44,046 nucleotides of DNA, from assembly GCA_019244235.1 (NCBI GenBank), contig JAFASY010000197.1, forward strand, positions 1 through 44,046. Direction: 5' to 3'. Each line of letters begins with the position of its first letter. The first letter of the stretch is position 1. The notes under the pieces are model-generated. The model did not search any database, was not told the DNA's origin, and saw nothing but the letters and a program-made list of their open reading frames with translations. This document shows positions 14,921 to 23,268 of this stretch, one piece after another. The position numbers were made by a program, and so were the translations under genes. Origin of the DNA: Chroococcidiopsidaceae cyanobacterium CP_BM_ER_R8_30 (GTDB lineage Bacteria > Cyanobacteriota > Cyanobacteriia > Cyanobacteriales > Chroococcidiopsidaceae).

Positions 14921-17296
14921 GTGGTAGATAACCTGTACGACTTAACTCAAATTCTACCTATACAGCGCTTATGTATAGGTGACAAAGCGCTTCTGTTAAG
15001 TCAACTCATACAGCAGGGCTACCCAGTGCTGACAGGCTTTGTGGTTTCAGCTCAAGTGTACTGTGAATTTCTAGAAACTCTAAACAGTACTGAGCCATTG
15101 CTAGCAGACCTACCGCATTCTTATCTGCACCTAGATGTTAACAATCCGTACCAATTGCAGCAGGTTGCTCAGCGCCTCCGTCAGGAAATTACAGCTGCCA
15201 TCCTGCCCTCTGAGTTGGTGGACTCAATTCAACTAGCAACTGAAGCTTGGGAGACACCTGCCCTGATGTTCAGCCCCTCTCTGATACTGCCAACTACTGC
15301 CAAGATAGGTCTAAAAACAGATGGGCTACTGGAAATGCAGGTTTGCTCCAACGATAAGGAAGCAATTGCTCTCACGTTGAAGCAAGTTTGGAGCCAGATG
15401 TTTCGAGCTAGAAGTCTACTAGTTTGGCAACAAGCTGGAATTGGAATACAGCAAATTAAACTAGCAGTTTTAGTGCAACCACGCACCAATGCCATTGTCT
15501 CTGGTCTTCTCATTCATTCCTCAGAGGAGTTAAAAATTCAAGCAACCTGGGGGATGGAGACATCAATTACCCAGGGAGAAGTCATGCCAGACTCTTTCTA
15601 CATTGAACCTGAGACTGGTGCAGTCCGCTTGCGACAATTGGGGAATAAAACGCTAGCCTATAACTTAATTGAATCTCTGACCAAACCTAATCTTAATTCT
15701 AGCTCTACAGCACCATTACCCCAAACTGTTAGTTGTTATCTGCAAGCTTATCCACTTAACGAAACACAACAACAACAGTTTGCCCTGGCAGAAGAACACC
15801 TGCAACAACTGATCCAACTAGGTCAAAAACTCTCGACTGAGCTAGGGGCAAACTTTGCCTTTGAATGGACAATTCCAGAAACCGATGGTAGAAAAGCACC
15901 AAAGCCACATATTATACAGGTCAGTCCTTATCTCCCTATCACCCCACCTTCCCATCTCCCCATCCCTCCAAGCCCCCCAACTCTCTTAATCAAGGGACTA
16001 GGGGCAGCAGGAGGACAAGTTGTAGCCCCAGCTTATGTGATTGTTCACTCCACATCAAAGCCAGAATCTTTACCGCCAAAAGTGATTCTAGTCGTCTCAG
16101 CGATCACACCTGATTGGTTACCATTACTACAACAAGCAGTGGGTGTTGTGGCTGAACAGGGCGGTTTGACCTCCCATAGTGCTATCTTAGCCAGAGAAAT
16201 GAGTATCCCAGCAGTTGTCAGCGCTACTGACGCTACTCAACTGATTCAAACAGGTGAATCACTATTGTTAGATGGTAGCCGAGGAGAAGTCTACCGTGGT
16301 GGAGTGAGTGAGGGATACGATCGAGCTAAGTCCCCACTTTTGCTTGAGATTGATCCCCCTGAATATTCCTATAAAGTGCCAATTGCTACTCAGCTTTACG
16401 TCAATCTGAGCCAGCTCGACTCACTTCTAGCAGTTAGGAATTTGCCGATAGATGGCGTGGGATTGTTACGTTCAGAACTGATGGCACTGGCTCTATTAAA
16501 GGGGCAGCATCCTTATACTTGGCTCCAGCAGGGACGCAAAGCTGAATTAGTTGAACTCTGGCAAGAGCAGCTCATTCATTTTGTCCATGCCTTTGCTCCC
16601 CGACCCGTATTTTATCGCTCCTGGGATTGGCGAGCCGCCGAATTTTCATCGCTTAAGGAAGATACCTCAGTGAAAGCTGCAACTTATCCGCTACTGGGTC
16701 AACGCGGCACCTTCAGCTATGTGCAAGATCCCATAATTTTTGAGCTAGAACTGACCGCTTTGGAAGCTGTACAGCAATCTGGCTACACCAATCTCCATCT
16801 GATCTTGCCCTTTGTGCGCACTGTTGAGGAGTTTTCCTTCTGCCGTCGCTTGGTTGAGCGAGTGGGCTTAAGCCGGGTGCCTCAATTTCAGCTCTGGATT
16901 ATGGCAGAGGTGCCGTCCATCCTATTTCTACTGCCAGAATACGTTAAAGCTGGTGTCCAGGGCATCTCAATTGGAACAAACGACCTCACTCAACTGTTGC
17001 TGGGAGTCGATCGCGACCAAGGTCAGTTGGCGGCAGTGTTTGACGAGCGTCACCCGGCAGTGAGGCAAGCGATCACACAACTGATTCAGCAAGCTAGGCA
17101 GGCAAATATCCCTTGCTCAATTTGCGGTCAAGCCCCAGCGCTATATCCTGAGTTGATTGATGCTTTGGTGCGGTGGGGTATTACGTCGATTTCTGTGGAA
17201 GTAGATGCACTCTTGCCTACTCATACGGCGATCGTGCGGGCAGAAAAACGCTTACTCTTGGAAGCTGCCCGCTGCCAACTGAGAATCGATCAATAG
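14921..17296 (+). CDS. PEP synthase-like protein with degenerate ATP-grasp domain
   Basis: A 791-residue protein with the three-part layout of phosphoenolpyruvate synthase. The swivelling phosphohistidine domain is intact (GGLTSHSAILARE, His419), as is the C-terminal PEP/pyruvate barrel (GVGLLRSEL, SIGTNDLTQLLLGVDRD, CGQAP with Cys735). The N-terminal ATP-grasp domain is weak: where PpsA has an Arg-Ser-Ser...Glu-Asp...Phe-Ala-Gly segment, this has LMFSPSLILPTTAKIG, and GLGE is GMET at 211-214. A Pro-rich linker (340-354) joins the domains. It is probably a PpsA-derived paralogue; normal PEP synthase activity is doubtful. The start is GTG at 14921. Its stop overlaps the convergent baeRF gene by 7 bases. 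Confidence 0.8.
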   Translation: MVDNLYDLTQILPIQRLCIGDKALLLSQLIQQGYPVLTGFVVSAQVYCEFLETLNSTEPLLADLPHSYLHLDVNNPYQLQQVAQRLRQEITAAILPSELVDSIQLATEAWETPALMFSPSLILPTTAKIGLKTDGLLEMQVCSNDKEAIALTLKQVWSQMFRARSLLVWQQAGIGIQQIKLAVLVQPRTNAIVSGLLIHSSEELKIQATWGMETSITQGEVMPDSFYIEPETGAVRLRQLGNKTLAYNLIESLTKPNLNSSSTAPLPQTVSCYLQAYPLNETQQQQFALAEEHLQQLIQLGQKLSTELGANFAFEWTIPETDGRKAPKPHIIQVSPYLPITPPSHLPIPPSPPTLLIKGLGAAGGQVVAPAYVIVHSTSKPESLPPKVILVVSAITPDWLPLLQQAVGVVAEQGGLTSHSAILAREMSIPAVVSATDATQLIQTGESLLLDGSRGEVYRGGVSEGYDRAKSPLLLEIDPPEYSYKVPIATQLYVNLSQLDSLLAVRNLPIDGVGLLRSELMALALLKGQHPYTWLQQGRKAELVELWQEQLIHFVHAFAPRPVFYRSWDWRAAEFSSLKEDTSVKAATYPLLGQRGTFSYVQDPIIFELELTALEAVQQSGYTNLHLILPFVRTVEEFSFCRRLVERVGLSRVPQFQLWIMAEVPSILFLLPEYVKAGVQGISIGTNDLTQLLLGVDRDQGQLAAVFDERHPAVRQAITQLIQQARQANIPCSICGQAPALYPELIDALVRWGITSISVEVDALLPTHTAIVRAEKRLLLEAARCQLRIDQ
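15928..15984 (+). repeat. Pyrimidine-rich CCCATCTCC-type tract inside the PEP-synthase-like gene
   Basis: A C/T-rich low-complexity tract on the coding strand, translated as the Pro-rich linker between domains. The same kind of sequence is seen in intergenic DNA at 27861-27895 and, as its complement, at 27661-27710. In many cyanobacteria such tracts are intergenic. Confidence 0.6.
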
Positions 17297-18459
17297 CGAA
17301 AAATGGCTGCTGCTGAAGCTTCAGCAGGTACTTTCTCTGGCTCAACTACATAGACTGCACCACCATTCAACAATGTATGGATTGCACAAAAGTCCAACAG
17401 ATCTTCATCGTCTGGCTCAGGCTCTTGGTGTAACTCTACTTTCATCGTATCTGGATCGAAGCGACCCCAGTACTGCTGTCCCCCTGCTACTAGCAGAGAA
17501 TCAACTCGTTGGAAAAACGCAGCGGGAACAATTTCTTTCAGATCTCGAGAGGCTTTGCCAGTATCAGCTCCAGCTAATTCTTGGTAACGTTCTATAGTCT
17601 CATGTTGATGTTTTTGAAACAAAGGTTCCACAATCTGCAAAGCTTGGTCGTGCAATTCTTCTGGCTTCAAGTTTTCCGGATTCCCAGTAATTCCTTCCTC
17701 TACCAGATGTTGGTAAGTGTTAGCCTCTTGATAGATTGGGAACAGATATTCAACTCCAGCTAAGACTAAAGGGGCTGTTTTACGGCGCAGTTTCTCGTGC
17801 AACCCAGCATCAATCGCGTGAAAAAATTGCAGCAGATCTTGCTTAATATCATCTCTGTCGGGACTTCCCTGCCCGTGAAAAGTGCCTGCCTGTACAGCTG
17901 AATTGGCAGTTCCCCCTCTTGATGTGCTGATCCGAAATTGTCCTTCTTGGGCAGTTTCATCATACTGAAGGGCTTCATCCATGCTCTTAGGCACGTTCTC
18001 TAGCTCAATCTCCTTGACGCTATAGCGTGTTCCCTCAAGCAATCTTACATCTTTTTGGCTGAGAGCCAGGATGTAGAATTGTTCATCATTGGTGAACAGC
18101 GGTAACAGTGGCTTGAGGTGGAAACGGTTAGTAACGATTACCAATTCTGGAAACTCCACAGGAAGACGGTAGTAGCGGAATACTGCTTTTGAGATAAAGA
18201 TAGCTAATCCACGATCCTGGTGTTCCCAAAAATCGCTCTTATCAAGCTGGTGGGCTGAACTTAACCACTCCATTGCCTCCTGATGGGAAATACCGATTGC
18301 ATCCAATCGTTCCTCTGCTGCCCGGATGAGATTTTTGAAGCGAATAGGATTTTGTCGAATCTCTGGTCCTGCCTTTTGCATGGGCAGATAAATTGATACA
18401 CAGGGGTTTTGGGGATTTTCTGTTAAAGTTTTTAGTTCGTCGAGAGATAACATTGCCAT
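17290..18459 (-). CDS. Bacterial archaeo-eukaryotic release-factor-like (baeRF) protein
   Basis: A 389-residue soluble protein that I assign to the baeRF group, bacterial relatives of archaeo-eukaryotic release factor eRF1, probably family 3. The sequence opens with LSLDELKTL and NPCVSIYLPMQKAGPE, continues with the beta-rich middle (GLAIFISK, FYILALSQKDVRLLEGT), and has the eRF1-like core LVLAGVEYLFPIYQEANTY with a C-terminal L7Ae-like fold (DDEDLLDFCAIHTLLNGGAVYVV). The role is inferred to be ribosome-related, such as rescue or hibernation, but is unproven. The ATG at 18459 or 18453 starts it. It converges with the PEP-synthase-like gene with a 7-base overlap. Confidence 0.75.
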   Translation of the reverse strand: MAMLSLDELKTLTENPQNPCVSIYLPMQKAGPEIRQNPIRFKNLIRAAEERLDAIGISHQEAMEWLSSAHQLDKSDFWEHQDRGLAIFISKAVFRYYRLPVEFPELVIVTNRFHLKPLLPLFTNDEQFYILALSQKDVRLLEGTRYSVKEIELENVPKSMDEALQYDETAQEGQFRISTSRGGTANSAVQAGTFHGQGSPDRDDIKQDLLQFFHAIDAGLHEKLRRKTAPLVLAGVEYLFPIYQEANTYQHLVEEGITGNPENLKPEELHDQALQIVEPLFQKHQHETIERYQELAGADTGKASRDLKEIVPAAFFQRVDSLLVAGGQQYWGRFDPDTMKVELHQEPEPDDEDLLDFCAIHTLLNGGAVYVVEPEKVPAEASAAAIFRY

Positions 18460-18663
18460 ATTCTTAAACTCCCATCTATAACGGACACTTGCGCTTGTTG
18501 GAGGAAACCTTGGTAACGTTGTGTACCCATAGGCACGTGTCCTCGCCAGCCAATCGCTGACGGATATAGGTTTATTTCAGACGCAAACCGAGCTGCATGC
18601 ATCTTTCTTTTGATAAAGAACCATTTACCTATAAAACCCTTCTTTAGATGGAGAAGCGATCGC

Positions 18664-19566
18664 TCACAAGCGAACTCCACCAATGTTTCGAGATGACAGC
18701 GTTAAATTTAAGATTGACAAAACCAAAATGACCAAAAACAGCACCAGCCCAATTGTGCAGGCATAGCTGATCTCCAAGTTATGAAAAGCCTGCTCGTAGA
18801 GATAGTAAACAATCGTCTTAGAACTATTACGTGGTCCCCCCTGGGTCATAATATAGACTTCTTCAAACACTTTTGTGGCAGAAATAGCAGAGATTACTGC
18901 CACTAGCACCAAGTAAGGCTTCATCAGTGGTATAGTGATGTTCCAGTGTTTGCCGATACCATCTGAGCCATCTATTGCTGCTGCTTCATACAGGTCCTCT
19001 GGAATTGATTGCAAGCCAGCAAGATATATGACCATGTAGTAGCCCAATCCCTTCCATACCGTCACTGCCATAACGCTGAAAATAGCCCAGTTAGGGCTAG
19101 TCAGCCAGGGTATAGCACCAATAGCAAGTTGTTTGAGCCATTGATTAAGTAGACCATCTTCTGCATAAAGCCACTTCCAGGCAATTCCAGCCACCACCGT
19201 CGAAATCACCACAGGTGCGTAGTAAGCAGCCCGAAACCAGTGAATTCCCCGTAGTTTTTGGTTAACTAAGATTGCTAGTGCTAGTGGCGCAACCACTAAA
19301 ATTGGCACAACGCCAATGATATACACAATTGTGTTACGCAGGGTTTGCCAAAACACAGGGTCTGCCCATAGGCGGTGGAAGTTTTCTCCTCCCACCCATT
19401 GTGGCGGTTGGGTTAGGTCATCGTAGTGGGTAAAGCTTAGGTAGAACGCTTGGGCAGCTGGCCAAAAGACAGTCAAGCTCAAGATAGAGAAAGCCGGGAG
19501 CAAAAACAGGTATGGGGTTAATCGCTGTTGAATCAGAACCTTGTCTTTTGGCATTAAGTGCTGCAT
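18664..19566 (-). CDS. Carbohydrate-type ABC transporter permease (MalF/UgpA-like)
   Basis: A 300-residue inner membrane permease with six helices. The N-terminus LTPYLFLLPAFSILSLTVFWP and FRAAYYAPVVISTVVAGIAWKWLY are typical of the CUT1 sugar family. The EAA loop that contacts the ATPase is EAAAIDGSDGIGKHWNITIPLMKP near residue 205. Such permeases work as heterodimers with a MalG-like partner, a binding protein and an ATPase. None of these is nearby: downstream is the baeRF gene 204 bases away, upstream a 490-base gap. The partner may be encoded elsewhere, as is common in cyanobacteria. The substrate is unknown. Confidence 0.9.
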   Translation of the reverse strand: MQHLMPKDKVLIQQRLTPYLFLLPAFSILSLTVFWPAAQAFYLSFTHYDDLTQPPQWVGGENFHRLWADPVFWQTLRNTIVYIIGVVPILVVAPLALAILVNQKLRGIHWFRAAYYAPVVISTVVAGIAWKWLYAEDGLLNQWLKQLAIGAIPWLTSPNWAIFSVMAVTVWKGLGYYMVIYLAGLQSIPEDLYEAAAIDGSDGIGKHWNITIPLMKPYLVLVAVISAISATKVFEEVYIMTQGGPRNSSKTIVYYLYEQAFHNLEISYACTIGLVLFLVILVLSILNLTLSSRNIGGVRL

Positions 19567-20056
19567 GTTAAAAAACTCGTATTATTAGGTTCAAGTTATT
19601 GGTAGGTAGCGGTGTGAGGTTCGAGGTGGGCGATCGCAAAGAATGTAATTGTCAGTTAAACACAAAAGTTTTTAGCGTGGGCGGAAAAGAACTAGACATT
19701 CTTAATTTTATCGAGCTACACTAGGCGGTCAATAATCTGTAGTGAATGCTATATTACATGACTGCTTCAATTGCTGTAACCCCGTGTTTCTGCTTACCCT
19801 GTTTATTAGAATGTCGTCCAGAGGCTTAATACCAAAGCCGAAGGAAGCAGCTGTATGTCGATTGTGATTACCCTGAGCCCAGAATTAGAAACACTACTAC
19901 CTCAAATTAAAAAGCAAATAGCAAAATCAATACATGGTTGTATCGTCATACTATTTGCTAAATTTTTACAGTTTTGCTCTCTCACTTTATTTAAATTTCA
20001 TGGAAGGCATCATAAATAATCTTATTATAAACAGTAAAAATTCTTTCATTAGAGCT
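19567..20056. other. 490-base spacer with antitoxin remnant
   Basis: The spacer separates the ABC permease from the PEP-CTERM gene. It contains one HIP1 site (19630-19637) and a truncated antitoxin-like frame (19855-20019). The ORF frame upstream of 20057 is open to 19934 but its extra 41 residues do not look like a signal peptide, so I assign it to non-coding leader. No other gene or strong terminator is visible. Confidence 0.5.
19855..20019 (+). pseudogene. Truncated antitoxin-like gene fragment
   Basis: A 54-codon frame with a good ribosome site (GAAGGA) before an ATG. The first 14 residues, MSIVITLSPELETL, look like the start of small cyanobacterial VapB/CopG-type antitoxins, which often begin MSI(T/V)I(S/T)L(P/S)PELE. 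After about residue 20 the frame turns into Phe/Leu-rich sequence with no resemblance to an antitoxin. No toxin gene follows. It is probably the 5' remnant of a deleted toxin-antitoxin pair. Confidence 0.45.
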
Positions 20057-20668
20057 ATGAACCTACTACGAAAATTAGCATTGATGACTGCTAGCACTGC
20101 TCTGGGCTTGACAGGAATTTCAGTGAATTCAGCACAAGCTGCGTCTTTATCTGTGTCAGGCAGTTTTACAGTAGGAGGCTTTTTTGATCGTCAAAGTGGT
20201 CTACTTGATGGCACACTGTCTGGTTCGTTTTCAGGTATTGATAGTACGGGAAGTGGTTTTTTGACAACAAATGAACTGAATTCATTGGAAGTGACATTCT
20301 CAGGTGATCCACTTATTGGTACGCAAACATGGGGTTTAGCTAATCTGAGGCAATTTTCTTACATGTATTTAAATAATGGTATACCTGAAAGATTTGCGTT
20401 AAGTGTGGGACCAAATAACAATGGTTCAAATGCATCAATATCTGTGGCAGAGGGGGCTTTCTCGTCTGTCTCCTCTCCGACAGCTGCCGCAACTTCTATG
20501 TCTTTTCCAAGCCTTGGTTCATCAGTTACAGTTGTTCCCGAACCAGATAATATTGGAGCTGTATTCGTCGGTGGTACTATCCTCGGTCTAGGGTTGCTCT
20601 TTAAGAAAAAGTCAGCACTTCTTTCAAAAAGTTCCGTTCCCCAAATTTTCAAAAGCTCTTTCCATTAG
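20057..20668 (+). CDS. PEP-CTERM sorted exported protein
   Basis: A 203-residue exported protein. From the ATG at 20057 it has a signal peptide (NLLRKLALMTASTALGLTG, cleavage near SAQAAS), a Ser/Gly-rich beta-type body with few charges, and a C-terminal sorting signal: VPEPD at about 175-179, a hydrophobic helix (GAVFVGGTILGLGLLF) and a basic end (KKK). In cyanobacteria such proteins are handled by exosortases and reach the cell surface or extracellular matrix. The tail after KKKSA is unusually long (about 18 residues). The ORF could begin at 19934, but the signal peptide supports the later start. Confidence 0.85.
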   Translation: MNLLRKLALMTASTALGLTGISVNSAQAASLSVSGSFTVGGFFDRQSGLLDGTLSGSFSGIDSTGSGFLTTNELNSLEVTFSGDPLIGTQTWGLANLRQFSYMYLNNGIPERFALSVGPNNNGSNASISVAEGAFSSVSSPTAAATSMSFPSLGSSVTVVPEPDNIGAVFVGGTILGLGLLFKKKSALLSKSSVPQIFKSSFH

Positions 20669-20689
20669 AGTGGATTTACTACTTGTAGA

Positions 20690-20716
20690 CCCAAAGGTAT
20701 CTTTGCTACCTTTGGG
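20690..20716. terminator. Perfect 10-base-pair hairpin after the PEP-CTERM gene
   Basis: CCCAAAGGTA (20690-20699) pairs with TACCTTTGGG (20707-20716) around a 7-base loop, 21 bases after the PEP-CTERM stop. It could end transcription from both sides, although no T-run follows on either strand. Confidence 0.55.
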
Positions 20717-20732
20717 GCAAATAGGCACCGCA

Positions 20733-20928
20733 GGGGTGCATCTAAGAGTTAGGGGAGTACAAAGAATAGTACAAGCAACCAGACCCAATCCTAACCGCCT
20801 ATATTTGCATCAATGAGAACAGATAGAGCAGTCTGAGCAAAAGTTGCCCCGTCTGGGGATTGTTCAATCGTTCTCTAATAAGAATCTATCGCTTTCGTTG
20901 TATTCTCCCAACTCTTAGATGCGTCCCC
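20733..20928. mobile_element. MITE-like element with about 30-base inverted ends
   Basis: The arm at 20733-20762 and the complement of 20898-20928 agree at about 26 of 30 positions with one gap, including the exact core GCATCTAAGAGTT. The 196-base interior has no open frame of note. The size, inverted ends and intergenic position fit a miniature inverted-repeat transposable element or the remnant of an insertion sequence. No second copy is visible here and I see no clear target duplication. Confidence 0.5.
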
Positions 20929-20961
20929 TAAGCATCCTACGCACTTTCTGATCTAACAACT

Positions 20962-21198
20962 CTAGTAGAGTGGAGGGTCCTGCCCTAGAAGGCCGACTTC
21001 CTCAGCCTTGAAATCTGCTGAGGAACCTGTCACTGTAGAACCATCAGGGAGTAAAACTACAAGCTGTTCATCTATAGGCAGTTCATCCGAACCAATAGTC
21101 TCGACGTGAACGATTGTTCCGGTTTGCCCATCAAGAGTCCGAACTCTGTCACCAATTTGATGTATCACTGGTTTTTCTTTCCAAGAACGTTGTAGCAA
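20962..21198 (-). CDS. Small KOW/SH3-like conserved protein
   Basis: A 78-residue soluble protein. It contains HQIGDRVRTLDGQTGTIVHVETIGSDEL, a pattern of KOW or SH3-like beta-barrels, and ends acidic. It follows amylosucrase by 59 bases on the same strand and may be the last gene of that operon. The TTG at 21198 gives the full open frame; a GTG 30 bases later (VIHQIGD) is an alternative, and no ATG is available. No function can be assigned. Confidence 0.6.
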   Translation of the reverse strand: MLQRSWKEKPVIHQIGDRVRTLDGQTGTIVHVETIGSDELPIDEQLVVLLPDGSTVTGSSADFKAEEVGLLGQDPPLY

Positions 21199-21257
21199 TA
21201 AGTTAACCTACATTGAGTCAACACTCGCTCTACCTAGAAACGCTTTTTAAGCTTAAC

Positions 21258-23237
21258 CTACTCAACATCTGTTAACCATAAACTTTCATACGGTCCCAGG
21301 CGAATGTATCCATCAGTTATTGATAAGACTCCACCCGTTAGTATATCGTACACATTGGCACCTAGACCCCCATTCTGCAACAGATCGGCTTTTACCAAGT
21401 GCTCAGTTTCATGAAAGTTTGCCAATAGCAACAGGTGCCCCATAGGATTTGAGCGAGATAGAGCAAAGACATGCTCATTATCTGTCCATAGTGGCTGGAT
21501 GAGACCGAGACAGTGAAGCATTGGTGCCGACTTGCGGGCTTTAATTAACCTGAGTAATCCCTGGTATATCCGTCCCACAACACCTGTGGGCTCGTGGCGG
21601 CTCTGTGCCTTCACCCAGTCCATCGGCGGTCGATGCATCCAACGATTATCTTCGGCTTTCACAGAGTCACTAAGATAGGAGCGGTCGTTAAACAACCCCA
21701 ACTCGTCACCCATATAGATAAGTGGAATACCACTGTAGGTCATAATCACGCTGTGTAGCAGCAGGATGCGACGCACAGCCAAATCGATTTCACGCTCATC
21801 CTGTTTGGCCACTGCCTGTTCCAACCCTGCCAGCGATGCAGTCGTACCACTAATGCGGGCGTCTTGAGTCACTGGATTATACTGAAAGAGTTCACCTTTA
21901 GCGAACGAGCCGGGAAAGATACCGTCATAGAACTCGTTGAGAAACTGGCGATGGAGGAAACCATTCTCGCCAACTGCGGCAGCATCCTCATCAGTTATGG
22001 CCCAACCAATATCATCATGGTTGCGGACGTAAGTGATCCAGGTGCTGCCTAACAGCATGCGTGGCATATGCTGAAGTACATATGTCATCAATTTTACCTT
22101 ACGACTGGCAAGAGTACTCCAGAGCAACACCATGAGCTGGTTGTTGTATGCTAACTCACACTGCTTACCAACAGTTGTCTTAATTCCGAGATAAGGTAGA
22201 AGAAAATCGGGTGGCACAATCGCCTCAGCCTTGAAAATCAACGCTGGTGCCACTACTCGCATGACAGCGCGAAAAGCCTCAATCAGCAGGTAAACCTCAG
22301 GTTGGTTTTGGCAGTTAGTGCCCATCCGTTTCCAAATAAAGGGCACAGCGTCGAGCCGCAAGATATCTACGCCCTGGTTAGCCAAAAAGAACATGATATC
22401 TACCATTGCTCGAAATACCATGGGATTCGTATAGTTGAGATCCCACTGAAATTCGTTAAAGGTTGTCCATACCCATCGTCCGCTACCAGCCATCTCGGGA
22501 TACCAGCTAAAGTTACCTGGTGCGAAATCAGGGAACACCTCTGGTAGGGTGAGTTCGTAGGCGTCAGGGAAGGTGCGATTTGGGAACGTATAGTAGTAGT
22601 CCATATACTCTGCTTCACCAGCCAGAGCCCTCTGCGCCCACTCGTGTTCTTTGGCAGTATGGTTGAGTACTAGGTCTATGCACAAACTAATGCCAAAGGT
22701 ATGCAACTCACTAGCAAGTGCCTGTAGATCAGCCATGGTGCCTAGTGCCGGATCGACAGCATGATAGTCCATGACCGCATAGCCACCATCGTTGATACCG
22801 GGGCGCGGTTTGAGTACTGGCATCAGGTGCAGGTAGGTGACTCCCAGTTCACGCAGGTAGCTGATATGTTCGCGGACTCCAGCTAAGGTACCCGCAAACA
22901 GGTCGGTGTAGCAAACATAGCCAACTATGTTTGGGCGCTGGAACCAGTCGGGCATGAATTGTCGTTCGAGATCTAGTAACCGTAGTGGTTCGGGTCGTGC
23001 CACATAGGCGTCGAGCATCTGGTCAAACAAAGAGTCAAACTGCTGCTGGAAATCAGCTTGTTCGCCATAGAGCTGTAATAGCGGCAAATAGAGATCCTCG
23101 AAGTAGCTCTCTAGACGCAGCAAAAATACGTCTACATCTCTTGGGGCACAGCGTGTTGCCAGTGCGGGGGCGAGCCGCTCTATCACCGCCTCAAGAACAG
23201 AGCGCGATGCGCTCGACATGTGTAATATATTGTGCAT
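21258..23237 (-). CDS. ams: Amylosucrase (GH13 sucrose glucosyltransferase)
   Basis: A 659-residue GH13 enzyme of the amylosucrase group. It transfers glucose from sucrose to a glucan and releases fructose. The catalytic Asp is in VDILRLDAVPFIWK (about residue 300), the acid/base Glu in FKAEAIV (about 344), and the transition-state Asp in YVRNHDDIGWAI. The helical N-domain (residues 1-100) and the substrate motif DLVLNHTAKEHEW are also typical. There is no signal peptide, so it acts on intracellular sucrose. It lies 31 bases after tldE. Amylosucrase is known to cluster with sucrose-synthesis genes in some cyanobacteria; here an SPS-like gene starts the same run. Sucrose hydrolysis is an alternative reaction. 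Confidence 0.88.
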   Translation of the reverse strand: MHNILHMSSASRSVLEAVIERLAPALATRCAPRDVDVFLLRLESYFEDLYLPLLQLYGEQADFQQQFDSLFDQMLDAYVARPEPLRLLDLERQFMPDWFQRPNIVGYVCYTDLFAGTLAGVREHISYLRELGVTYLHLMPVLKPRPGINDGGYAVMDYHAVDPALGTMADLQALASELHTFGISLCIDLVLNHTAKEHEWAQRALAGEAEYMDYYYTFPNRTFPDAYELTLPEVFPDFAPGNFSWYPEMAGSGRWVWTTFNEFQWDLNYTNPMVFRAMVDIMFFLANQGVDILRLDAVPFIWKRMGTNCQNQPEVYLLIEAFRAVMRVVAPALIFKAEAIVPPDFLLPYLGIKTTVGKQCELAYNNQLMVLLWSTLASRKVKLMTYVLQHMPRMLLGSTWITYVRNHDDIGWAITDEDAAAVGENGFLHRQFLNEFYDGIFPGSFAKGELFQYNPVTQDARISGTTASLAGLEQAVAKQDEREIDLAVRRILLLHSVIMTYSGIPLIYMGDELGLFNDRSYLSDSVKAEDNRWMHRPPMDWVKAQSRHEPTGVVGRIYQGLLRLIKARKSAPMLHCLGLIQPLWTDNEHVFALSRSNPMGHLLLLANFHETEHLVKADLLQNGGLGANVYDILTGGVLSITDGYIRLGPYESLWLTDVE

Positions 23238-23268
23238 TGGTATTGAACCTTTGATACCGCAACCTGCT

